DNA from: Hedera helix
Lineage: Eukaryota > Streptophyta > Magnoliopsida > Apiales > Araliaceae
Direction of reading: 5' to 3'
DNA length: 64,000 nt
Assembly (NCBI GenBank): GCA_947179155.2
Contig: OX359281.1
Span: 44,729,967 to 44,793,966 of the forward strand
The notes beneath the pieces were generated by a model that worked only from the letters and a program-made list of their open reading frames with translations, had not been told where the DNA came from and ran no database searches. A program made the translations under genes and the position numbers. Shown in pieces: positions 1-12,700 of the stretch (position 1 is the first letter of the stretch; the number at the start of each line of letters is the position of its first letter).

Positions 1-1600
1 AATAAATACTCCCTTATAACATTCTGATCATCATCCTAAGCATCTATTTAGCTTCAAAAGTCAGCACGTTTCTCAAGTAGGCAGGTATAAGGAAATCTCC
101 TTTCATAGGCTCTTGAGCCAAAGAGAATCATGCACATTGTATGGACACTTTTACAAGGTTGACGGGTCCGTGTTGGATACAATTCTCTAATGGTTCTTTC
201 TACACTTTTATAATATAAATCTAGAATCTTTTGTGTGAGAATGTTTCAAATGATTATTTCACCCACCTTTATATATCCAACAAGAAATGTAACTTTGTCA
301 GCATGCAAAGAAGTACAATTGTTCCAAAGAATAATAAGACGATCTCCAATAAAAAGAATGAAATTACACACACACACACACATATCTATAAAGTATAGAC
401 AAACAAACAACACAAAACAAGAAAACAAGCACCAATTAAAGTTGCAAGCATAGGAAGAAGAGATAGATCATCCACACATTACATGTACATAACCTGCATA
501 TAAATTATTTTTCACCAATCCATTACCTAAACATGCATTTATAAATACAATCCTTGCAATTTACTTAACATGTTAATTAGACTATATCCATTCTAAAATT
601 ACAATTTACATTACAGATGTATAAAATTAAACTCAAATGTCGTAGAAATAATTCATAAAAACTTCATATTATTTATATGTAAGGATTCTATTTTTGTTTG
701 ACGTGTCTGATAAGACTATTCTACTTTTTAGAATTGTAAGTTTACCTATGTCCCATGTCCTGCATTTTTGCTCATTCCTTGTTATTTTGATCATCTATTG
801 TTGGAAATAATAGATGATCAGAATAACGAGGACTGTTTTCTCGTGATACAAATGCACCATCCATGTATAAAGAAACAGCTTTCATTCAAGACCTTTCTAG
901 CTATAGTTAGAGCTATGATCCTTCACATCTTGCTATTTCTGATATTGCTACTCCCACGTTTCAAAAATATTCTTCTGCTACAACAAATTGACTAGGACTT
1001 CTAAGGAGATATTTTCCATCACAAATTGGGTGGCAGCTATGGCCTTTATCACCATCTAATATAGGTTTTGCAAGAGGAAGAGCATATAGAAAAATTACAA
1101 GAAAATTTACAATAGAATAGTACTACCGCCTTCCCCCATTTGTTTATTATGTGTGCCAATTTACATACATTTTAATAGTCACTCAAAACACATTAATATA
1201 ATGTTGTCATACATTTTTATATACTCATTATCTTTATATAAGATAAAAGAGGAGCTCCACAGCCTAATATTTAAAAAAAAAAAAAAATCAGAAGTCTTGT
1301 ACTGCATGCAAAGCACTGCTGACCATTTTGTGGTCAGGGACTGATGAGCTCTCAAGGATCCATTTCTATATATTTTCTCCATCTATTTTAATAATATACA
1401 AAATACTATTACCAAAAAATGGCATCTCTTAAAATTTATGTCATTATATATCTAGAAAAAGTGGAACAACTAATCTGGGATGGAGGGAGTACAGCTTTAT
1501 TTAAAAAAAAGAAAAATAGTTTATCATCTAATAAAAGAAAATACTGAAAAGATTAATTTTGAAGGGTTCTATGAATCAGGAACATGGAAAAGATGCATAC
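1..1600. other. Intron 4 of OXA1, no exon seen
   Basis: AT-rich DNA downstream (in minus-strand sense) of OXA1 exon 4. I searched it for the next OXA1 exon and saw none. It contains a short CA repeat near 365-382, a 23-bp inverted repeat at 777-831, and a lone end resembling a Stowaway MITE (GGATGGAGGGAGTA) ending at about 1493, without a convincing partner end. Confidence 0.45.
777..831. repeat. Short foldback (23-bp arms)
   Basis: Arms 777-799 and 809-831 are inverted copies matching at 21 of 23 positions, separated by a 9-base loop. It lies in presumed OXA1 intron 4. It could be a MITE remnant or a small hairpin RNA; nothing decides between them. Confidence 0.5.
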
Positions 1601-3713
1601 TCTTTGAATATCTTTGACATTCGTTGCTGACCTTCGGCTACAGCTGTAGGACTCATGCCCTGGGAATAAATAATTGAAAGTCAAATAGATTTTAACGCAC
1701 TGACTTTAAAGAAAAGGGGACTCTAAGCACCAATATGAGAAAATCTAAAGATACTAAGCATTTGTCAATGGGTAACAAGCACGACTACACTTTCCATCAA
1801 ATTCAGTCTCATCCTTTGCTCGATCATTTTTCGCTAATAATATATTGTCAGCTCATAGACTTCTGAAAAGTTGTTTTCTGGGAGTTGAGGGAAAAAAGAA
1901 TTCTGCAACATGGTGTTTAGGGAATTGAGGCTAGAAAGTTAGGTAATATAGTGCTAAGATTTCAGGCAGGTGCCAGATATTTTATCAACTTGTGGTATCT
2001 ATTGTTCCTCCAAGTCCTAGGTATGACCAAAACCATGAGGGTCTTAAATTCTTAATGGTAAATAATATAACGTGCCTTTATGATTTAAATGAATACTTGG
2101 ATGCTCATACCCTGTTTTGCATCTCTTGCTTGATCTCCTCCAATTTTGGCCTCATAAGCTGCACAAGGTAAAGAAAATCACTAAACACATTATCATCTTC
2201 AAATGAAAATTTCAAATATTAAAACCAAATGAAGCAGAACCAACCAATAGAGGAGCATGAAGATCAAAGCATATAAAATAATAACTGGGGAAAATCCACA
2301 GAAAACTAAGCTCCGCATAAATTAAAAAACTACTTAAGCAGCATGGGATATCTATCTATATTATAATTAAATACACAATTTGGTTCATCCTCCTCTATGC
2401 TCAGTCAAATTTTATTATTTAAAAACATTTTTCGTACTTTAAGTCAAAAAATTATTTTTCCTATTTTAACTCAAAAGTTACTTTTCCTACATTAGGTCAA
2501 AACCTAACCCATCAAAACAAACATTAAATTACAAATTCCCCTCGATCCATCTCCGCCGCAGTACCAAGGGAGATTTCGGGTCACTTCTCCGTCGTGTCGG
2601 TCACTCAATACTAAGAAATTTGACGGTAAAGGTATTTTTGTTCTTTTATTGTTAATTTATGTTGTTGATCTGTTAATTTTTTCTTCTATAGTATTTTATT
2701 TTACTTTTTTACATGTAAATTTGTTAATATGCCATTACTTTTTTTTTTTAGTTTGGCTCGTCCTCCTTTTTTTTGGTTCGACCATCGACTCTTTTTCTAA
2801 ATTAAGTCAACTTTTATCAATTCAAATCACAACTTTATAGTAAGACCCCGTGCACGGGGTGTAGATGCTAGAAGTATTATATATCTATATACTTTAACTA
2901 AGTAGACAATTTAGTTTGTCCAAGTTTTTTTTGTCCTTTTTTTCTTGCAAAAATTACTTTCCTACAATATTACTTCGCCTACTTTAAGTCAAAAAATATT
3001 TTTCTTACATTTGGTCAAAAACTAACCCATCTACATATATGTATAGGAAACTAATATTTCTACATATAAAAATGATATTTTCGCATGAGTCTCTCTCACA
3101 TTAATGTAGGACCCCTCACTATGTATATGAGAGACTCATGTGAAAATATCATTTCCCTATATATATATTATCGTGGAATCAAGTTTATCAATGATAAAAC
3201 ACCCCGATAATCATCAAACTTTTCATCAACTTGGTATGTTATATGTCTTAATCTATTAGACCACCGTGTGCTTTACACAAGTTATACTGCTAGTACTTAA
3301 CATTACACCAATAACAACTACTAAAAATATCCTCAATAACAAGGAGTACAAAATGAAGAGCAAGCTTTTATAATATAAAATTAAACCCTAAGAAGCTAAA
3401 TAACTCAATCATATTGCACATCTAAAAAACATATAAAAAAATGAAAAAGAAAATACTAAATGTTAGTCAAACCACTAAAAGGAATCTCCAAGTCTAATCG
3501 TTAAATTTATATAAGCCCTATCTCTTTCAGTTTTTCCTTGACAACTTCTAGCTTCTGGCTTCTGAGAAACGGCATGAGTGGTGTTTGTTTCAACTTTTGA
3601 GTCTTTGAGCTAGAAGTTGAGTACAAGTATTGCAATACATAAAAAAACTAAAAGCTATAATCACCTCTTGAGGGGATTCTCAAATCAACTTCTCAATAAA
3701 ATATTCTTTTTTT

Positions 3714-3771
<58 letters not shown>

Positions 3772-6700
3772 TATATATATTATATTATATATTATAAGGT
3801 ATATATAAATATATTATTATATCATAAATATACTATATATTTATGATATAATAATAAATATATATTATACATATATAGATCTTATATTATATATATAATA
3901 TAATAATTATATATTACTATATGTACATATATTAATGTATATGTATATTTTACATCACTGAATTAAAAAAATTTACAATCGCCTCACTAGACTCATTTTT
4001 TTTACAAAATGTTACAAAATATGTCCAACTCAGTTGACTTCTAACATAAAGTTGTATGTACATGTCATGTAAAAGAGAAAATTAACATGTCACTCCTTTG
4101 TTAATGTAGTTTGCCAAGGTGGAAAAAATATAAATTTTTAATAACAATATAAATTAAAAATAAAAATATGATAAAAACTAGATTTATTAAAAAAATGCTT
4201 TAATTATACTTAATTTATTTATTTTTAAACTTTAATCTTCTTCATCTTCATGGTCTTCACCTCACTAACCCAACAACAAAAAAATCTAAAATTTCCTCCA
4301 TCACAATCTCCTCCATAACATCTCTTATTCATTTTTAATAAACCCAAATGATTAAATCTTTCCTACCACCAGACACAAGAAATCGGTACAGAATTTAACA
4401 TAGAGTTTCTCTTTCAAAACTTAATTAGCAGAATTTGAATTCAATGTTCAATTTGCAAGAACTCGGTTAAAACCCCAATGTATAAAACTATAATCAATAC
4501 CCAATCTACGGAATATATGCTCTTCCATCACCTTCGCAAATCACCATCCCAAATCTGTAGAGACCCACCATGGCTACCAAATCTGAGACTTGCCCGACTT
4601 AGGCGGTATCATTCTTCACATTCCTTATGTTCTTATTCACTGTTCATCATGATCTTAATCACTTGAGAAGAAAAATGCATACACTCACAAAGAGGGATAG
4701 AGAGAAAGCGGGAGAGAGCTCAAAAGCACATGTTGCAATGGTTATCATCAAATTGCAGCATAGATCTATAAAATCAGAGCATGAATTAATAAAAGAGATC
4801 TAAAATTGGAGCATTAACTGGCAAGAGAGAGAAAGAGAGCATATACTTGAAAACTTGAAAGAATTAATGATTAGTTTCTTAGATTTAGATTATGAATAGT
4901 AGCAAGTATGAGTTTAGAGCGTGTTTCTTTAAATTGTATTACTCCATATGTTTAACTTGTCTAATTAATTAATTTAAGTACCACGTATGAATTTAGTGTT
5001 TTAGTTATTGTCATGTTTAATTAGTTTAACATTAGCTGTTTGTTATAAAATAGGGTTTGATTTAATTTAATTTTTCAACTCAGTTTCTCTCTTCTCGTCA
5101 ACATGCAACAATGTAGGTACCACATAGATTGACTGTTAAAATTTTAACAGTGTAGACGGTTTTTTAATTTTTTGTAAAAAAAAAAATTAGTTCAATGAGT
5201 TGACTGGAAAAAAAATCAATTTAGTGATACAAATGTAAATTGGGGTTCAGTTCAGTAAGAAAAAAGTGATTTAACCCCTTAAAAAACACTAGTTAACAGC
5301 TTTTAAAGAATCAGAATAAGCTTCTTAAAATCAGAAGCAGAACCTAAAATTGGAAAAGTGGAGACAAACAAGGCTATAGTAGACCATAAGGAATAGCAAG
5401 TGAGCAATAAATGAGTATAATGCAACTTTATATTAAGCAAATTACTTTCTACTATGTTCTCTTTATCCGAATGAGTTTTGCAAGTGAGAGTAATGATCCC
5501 TTGATTTCATGGTAGTGCACACCTTCCATGAAATCGTGCACTACCATGAAATCCAAAATTACAGTACAAATGCATTTTTAGATGATAGTATAGCATCAAA
5601 AAGAGAAAAGAAAATGAGCTATTGAACCTATATGCTAATAATTAGAAATAGAAAATCACTGCTTCCATCTCAATTTACTTATCACACTTCTCTTTGCACA
5701 CTAATTAAGGAAATTGGAAGCTTTAATATTATATTTTATAAGTACTATTAATGAACCCCACAACATTAGAAGAATTCATATTTGTGCTCTTAAAGCAACT
5801 CAAGTGAGCCCGAAATTAGTCACCATCAAAATGTTTGTTTCTTTATGAATGATTAAATGGATAGCACTCATATATGAAACAATCTGGAAATAAATTCACC
5901 GGAACATTATCACCAACCAGTAAACGAATGTGATCCCTTTCCCCAACCTTAAAGAAGATTAAAGGAAGGAAAGAGCTCAATCCTAGGGAAACGTTAGTAT
6001 GTGTTAGCTATTCCTTTTTCCCTCTTATCAAGGATTCAAAGATAGTGATTATTGATTCTGTTTTCCGCAGTTGGTTACAGAGCAACAACCAAGTTCTCTT
6101 TTTGTGTAATTTAGTTTTGCTTCTCCTATGGACTAGCAGTTTGCTCTAGGTTAGGAGCATGTCTTCTGATGCAGGACAAAAACAGGTCCAACGCAAGACG
6201 TGGTTGGAACAATACGCTAGACTTTGGAAGCCCAATTAGGAGGAATTGTATTTAATTATGAGTTGTATTTTATTTAAATTCTTTAATTTGTAGTTACCTT
6301 ATTTAAGTTGTAATTGTCTTATTAGAATCCAATTAGGGTTAGGAGAGTTAGATTGAAGTATTATAAATAGGGTTGTACCTCAATATTTTAGGGACATTGA
6401 ATTATAAAATCACTTTGAGTATTCTGAACTCTCTGCGTGAGATATTGTGTGTGCCCTCATTACCCATTCTCCATTATTTGGTATCAGAGCCTTACCCTAA
6501 ACCACCCTCTGCCGCCACCCAAACCAAACCTTAATCCTATTCTGTCGACCGCCACCCAAACCAAACCTAAAACCCTAAATTCCCAAACCCTATAATCTCA
6601 TTCTGCCGCTATTCATCTCTGTCGCAGACACCACAATTCCAAAACCCTAACCCAAACACACAAAATTCCCTAAAATCCCCCACCCGTGACCACAAAATCA

Positions 6701-9700
6701 AAACCTCCAAAATCTCCAAAATCTCAAACTGAAACCCAAACCCTAATTTTTCCTACCGCATAATCAAAACCAAATTCTCAGTCATCTCCACCACAACCTA
6801 CTGTCTAACACATACAAACCGAAAAACTCTGGGCCAAAAATCCTTAGAAAACCTACAGAGTTACCACCGACCCAGAAGAAGAAAAAAAAAAAAGGGAAAG
6901 AGAAGAGGAGTAGAAGAAGAGAGAGAAGACAAGAGAAGAAAACTTACCTGAAAGTGCGTCGCCGCCTCCTCCTGCCGAAGCCGTAGCCGTCTCCTTCTCC
7001 TGAAGAAGCCTCGCTGCCGCGGTCCAAAGAAAGAAAAAGAAACGAAGAAGAAACGAATAGAACGCTGCTGCTAATCTGTGTGATATAATATTTGGCAAAT
7101 TGTAATTTGCACCCCAAGGTTTCGAAGAATTTTAAAATATCCCCTGAACTTTTTAATTTTTACATATCTGCCCCTGAACTTTTATATTTTACATTTTAGT
7201 CCCTGAAGTTTCATTAATTTCAGATTAGCCCCCCGTACTTTCAGTTTGTACATCCCAGCCCCTACAGTTTCAAAAAAAAAAAATTCAATTTAGTCCCTGT
7301 CAAAAAAAAAACAGAAAAGAAAAGAAATATATATATATATATATATCTTTACTTGCACGAATTATGGTAAATGCCGGAGAAGTCAACGCTAAGTTTGACG
7401 TTTACATGTCACAGCAAACTGAGCGTCTTACAAAAATTGAAGATTCCATCGTCGCACTTGCAGCCAACGCGGCAAATGTTCAGACAACTATTACTTCACT
7501 AACAGCAAAAATTGATGTCCTTCCGGAGCGAACAAATAAAGGATATGAAGATGCTCGTCGAAATGCGGAAAATCCATCTCTAGGTCCTAATGAGATACTA
7601 CTACAGCAACAAGGACCTAATTTTCATGTGTCGGACCCCAGATTGAATGTAGTGGATAGAGGAGCTAAATTGGATGTTGGTGATTTCAATGGAGATCAAG
7701 GGTCTGAGTCATTTTTCGATTGGATTCACAGTTTGGAGAGTTTCTTCCGTTGGTACGAACTATCTGACGAAAGAAAACTTTTATTTGTTGATGCGAAGTT
7801 AAAAGGCACAGCCCGTATTTGGTGGGATCATTATCAACGGAATCTATACACAGTTGCACGAAGATGGGAGGATATGAAAATTGCAATGACACGAAGGTTT
7901 GTGCCTCCAGATTATAAGCAAAGGGCATGTTTACAGTTGACGGAATTGGTGCAAAGAAGTAAATCTGTAGCTGAGTACACATCTACATTCTACAGTTTGG
8001 TTACAAGGTCAGAATTCCCATGGATTGAAGATGTGTTAATCTCCATGTATCGTCGGGGATTAAATCAGGAGATTACTAGTGGGGTAGCTTCTGGAAAAAT
8101 TCTGCTATTAGATGATGCTGTTCAAGTTGCCAACCAAGTGGAAGATACTTTGAGGAGGAATTCTGTTAGGTCTCCAATACCAGTCCAAACTCGGAGTGAG
8201 CGAACTTTTGTGGAGCCTTTTAAGGGTAAGCCTGTGGAGAGACCATCTGCAAATCTTTCAGCAAGTAGCAGGCTTAACCGTACCACGGGTTCTTCTAGTG
8301 CTAGTAACAACTCTACAACTCGGTGTTTTAACTGTCGTGGCTTTGGTCATATGTCTTTCGAGTGTCCATCTCCAAAGATGAATGTTGCCTCTCCTCCTTC
8401 TAAACAAGTTGCTATGGTCAACAAAGATGAGAAAACTGTTGTACATGAAGAGGTTTGTACGCCATCGGACAAGGATAATGAGTATAATGAACAAGATTTG
8501 GAAGCTGATGCACATTTAGAGGGATGTTTAGGTGTTCTTCGACCTCTATGGGTTACTAGAAAGCAAAAGGATGATCCTAAACTTCATCGCGGGCGGATCT
8601 TTCAGACACTAGTCAAGTGTGCAGGTCAGATATGTTCTCTTGTAATTGATACGGGGAGTTGTGCGGATGTCATTGCTGAGGACACGGTTAAGAAACTTGG
8701 ATTAAAAGTTGAGCCTCATCCGGACCCGTATGAGGTGGCATGGATTACAAATACAAAATTGAGGGTTACTCAAAGATGTTTGGTTACATTTTCCATTGGC
8801 AAGCTTAAGGATACAGTTATGTGCGATATTTTACCCCTTAAGGTTTGTCATATCATCTTGGGGCGTACCTGGCTATGGGATCGACACGCACACCACGATA
8901 CTCGTGCCAACACTTATTCAATTTTTAAAGGCAATACTAAATTTACTCTTACTTGTGCTATTGACTTGCCCAAATTGAAGCTTGCAAAGAATTCATTAGT
9001 GATCCGACATGGGTGTTCTTGTGTTCATAACTCGACGGAGTTGAGTTTTTCGCAAAGGAGGAGAAATGATGCAGGACAAAAACAGGTCCAACGCGAGACG
9101 TGGTTGGAACAATATGCTAGACTTTGGAAGCCCAATTAGGAGGAATTATATTTAATTAGGAGTTGTATTTTATTTAAATTCTTTAATTTGTAGTTACCTT
9201 ATTTAAGTTGTAATTGTCTTGTTAGAATCCAATTAGGGTTAGGAGAGTTAGATTGAAGTATTATAAATAGGGTTGTACCTCAATATTTTAGGGACATTGA
9301 ATTATAAAATCACTTTGAGTATTCTGAATTCTCTGCGTGAGATATTGTGTGTGCCCTCATTACCCATTCCCCATTATCTTCCTCTAGTGGAGCAATTTGC
9401 TCTGTGTGAGGATATGCTCATCGAGTTCTGTATTTCAATACCCACGTCTGTAAGCAATAAAATTTACTTAAAAATAGCATTTTGAGAATAGCGTGCTATT
9501 GTGAAGTTCAGATAAATCTTTCCAAATTGTCATCAACCGCGTCAAGTTGTCAACAAATAGTATGAATTAAGAAACATAATTTGACAACAAAGTACACAGA
9601 GTCTAAAAGAAGATGACTAGCATAAGAAGATACCGTCAATTTTGAAGTAGCTTTGAGCTGATTAATCATTAGCGGAACTGACAAACCTCGAATTAAAACA

Positions 9701-12700
9701 GTTGTCACAGCTATGCTTCCCCACCTGAACAAGAAGTATAAAAGACTCGTTAATGGCACTTTCTTACCCATGGTTATCATGAAATAAAACTGAAACAATA
9801 AGATCACATGTCAGGCAACAAAAAAATGCAAAATTTAACATTTATTACATAAATCGCACCTGCCTCCGAGATTTTCTATTTGGCATATGCTTACTTTCTG
9901 CAGGCATGTCTCCCGCCCAATCCTAAATTTTGTCCTTTTTCTTAAATTTTCCAGTTATATATTACAGGTTTAAATTCTTAGTTTCATTATAATAAACTAA
10001 AAGCATTTCATAATCTGTTCATACCTTGGCTCCAAATAAGTTGTGCTAATCGCCCTAAAAAGTTTCTAAGACTCCTTAAGGCCATAGGTAAAGGTTTTCA
10101 AGACATCGTTTAGAAAATATCTATGCACATTAAGGAAGCTCTTCCTCTGTTTCCATAGCTATTAAATAACTATGAAATAGGGGCACAGTGCTAGCAATTA
10201 TTGATTGTGGTAGATACAGCAAAATGGGTATCTTCCCGGTTGTGAGGGCTGTTTTTGTTTGCACTGTTGTAAGCTTCCACCCCTTGTTGGTGAGAAACAA
10301 AATTTCTTGTTACAAATTTTAGTAGTGCTATAAAAATATAGGACCTGAATTAGAAAGATTTTTGTGAATTTCCATGCATACAATAAACTGGCAAGGATAC
10401 TTAGTTTTACAGTTTTTTGTACACCATTTTTGTTTATAAAGGGATAAATTTAAGAATCAAGGCAATAATATGTTACAAGGTTAATAAAATGCAACATGAG
10501 TAGATGAACTGCAAGAACAACCCCTCATAGCTCCAAAAGCCAATGGGCATTAATAAAGAACAGTTCCAAGAGGATCAAACAAAACAACAAAAAAGGATGC
10601 ATAATATTAGATATGTGCTTGAGCCAATGCCACGAGATTAGTGAAAAATCATTAAATGATGAGCACCACCCAAGCTTTTCTTCTTGTTTCTCTGCAGTTG
10701 TCTAGAATTGCCATGCCAAGTGATCGCCAGTAACAAAACAAAAAACAATAAGAAGATGACTCATTTAACATTTAAATATTAAATTGCATAGGAATATCAT
10801 TACAACTAGGTTTTATTTTGTATAATTGTATTAGTTTTATAGGTAAATCATTAACAACCAGGTTTTATATCTTAAATTTAGTAAGCAGAACCCATGATCA
10901 AAAAGAAGAAAAGCTTTAAATCTGAAATTAACTTGGGAACCAAAAGCTATTAGCTATAGAATGCACAGACCTCAAAAAAAAGCTTCCTATTAGAGGGTAA
11001 TGCCCTCACACATACTACCTACAAAATTATAGAGAACACTCCAAAATGCCAGCACATCCAAAAAGCATCGAGGCGGGCGGGGGTTCATGACTAGGGGTGT
11101 TCAACGGTACCGGTTTTTTCGGTTTTTTACCGAACCGATCGGTACCGGTTCGGGCGGTACCGGTTTTTTTCGGTTTCGGTTTTTTCGGTTTTTTTATACT
11201 TTTCGGTACCGGTACGGACAATTTTGCATTTCGGTAAATACCGGTATACCGAAAGAACCGAAATAAATAATATAATATTAAATTTTTATTAATAATTCTA
11301 ATAATTATATATATTATTATATATAAAATAATATATTTAATTATATATATTATTATAATATATAAATAAATTAATATATAATTATTATTTATAAATTATA
11401 ATTATATATATTACGAATCGGTAAAAACCGAAAACCGAACCGAAAAAACCGAACCGAATTTGTACCGAACCGGTACCGAAACCGGTAATTCGGTACCGGT
11501 ACCGGTTCTTGGTTTTTCGGTAATTCGAGTTCGGTTTCGGTTCGGTTTTTTCGGTTCCGGTTCGGTAAAAAACCGATGGACACCCCTATTCATGACAAGT
11601 GATTTAGCATCAGGGTCTACGCTTTACAAGCTGAGAACTCTACTCCCTTGAAGCATATATCCCTCCAAACTGACCCATATGAGAGGTAATCTCCCATCTT
11701 GTGATCGTATTCTTGCACAACTTTGCTCCTCTCCAAGAAGACAAACATCTCTAACCATTCTGATCATTACCCAACATACGTATATAGCAAGGAAATGCAA
11801 GGGAAAGTGAATACAAAGTAAGGTGAGCCTACTATATGTACTAATATACTTTCACACAACTCCAAGTATATCGTTGAAATCAAGTGTAATGGAACTCCGA
11901 TAAAGTTATTATCTTTCATCGCCTTTATTTTCTTTTTCTTTTCCTTCTGTTTTTCTCGGTCTTTCCAAGATTCAAATGAACCATATATGTACCAAGTTTA
12001 AGATAATGTAGCTCTAACACTCATATATATTTTGGATTACAAAAAGAAAAACAAGATTTTATTGATGAAGCAAGAAGAAATTAATGTGCATACACTATGC
12101 AGAGGACAAAAAGTCTACCAACAGAAATAGTGGAAAAAAACAGCCAACCATATGAAGGATATTCACATTCATATATATTCAAGTCCCTAATTCATAAAGA
12201 TGGATAACTAGTTAACTGTTACTCGTTGGTCCCAAAACCAGAGTCCATTTCTATTAGCCAAAGTTTCCCCAAAAAAGTATGAATTTTAAAACAACAAAAT
12301 TTGGTACTAACTACGAGTTTTCGAACATCTACTCACCAAGGTAATCCAGTATAGTTATGAATGCCATCAATCAAGTACTGCAAAGCAGCAACAGGGAAAT
12401 AAGAATCAGCAGCTGCAACCGCCACTTCACTCACAGCAGGAGCTTGCGACACCACAGCCTCCACAGTATTATCAGAGAGAACTCCCGCAACATCAGTAAT
12501 GTACTCTATCTTCTCCGCTCCATCCCCGATCCTAGTCGACATATATCTCACTAAAAGTGATCCGTTCATCATCGAATTACGCAATCCTCGATCTTGATAG
12601 AACATGTTAAACCCTCCCAAAGCGTTACAACTGCTTCCAAATGATCGATTTTGAAGAAAATTGTTGATTTTGGAATGTTCATCAGGCGAGTTTGATTTTT

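Larger units (their letters stand above)
6167..9376 (+). mobile_element. Complete 3.2-kb Gag-protease-only LTR retrotransposon
   Basis: Two 310-bp direct repeats (6167-6476 and 9067-9376) bound the element. It is flanked by a perfect 5-bp target duplication TCTTC (6162-6166 and 9377-9381). A primer-binding site complementary to initiator Met-tRNA (TGGTATCAGAGCC) begins three bases after the left LTR. A polypurine tract AAAGGAGGAGAAA lies directly before the right LTR at 9054-9066. The single ORF at 7364-9139 encodes Gag and an aspartic protease. There is no room for reverse transcriptase, RNase H or integrase, so movement would need proteins in trans. I count seven differences between the LTRs (about 2.3%), which points to a fairly recent insertion. 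It sits in OXA1 intron 2, antisense to OXA1. Confidence 0.93.

Noticed and set aside
61..170. Possible OXA1 exon 5, because the minus strand reads EPMKGDFLIPAYLRN
   Set aside because: Only PMKG resembles OXA1; the context and following residues do not fit, and no proper acceptor precedes it.
6853..7098. 81-codon minus-strand ORF rich in Phe, Ser and Leu
   Set aside because: It is the complement of a purine-rich leader of the LTR retrotransposon; composition alone explains it.
11027..11651. Overlapping ORFs rich in Pro, Lys, Arg and Gly-Thr
   Set aside because: They are translations of the CGGTACCGGTT repeats of the hAT MITE, not genes.
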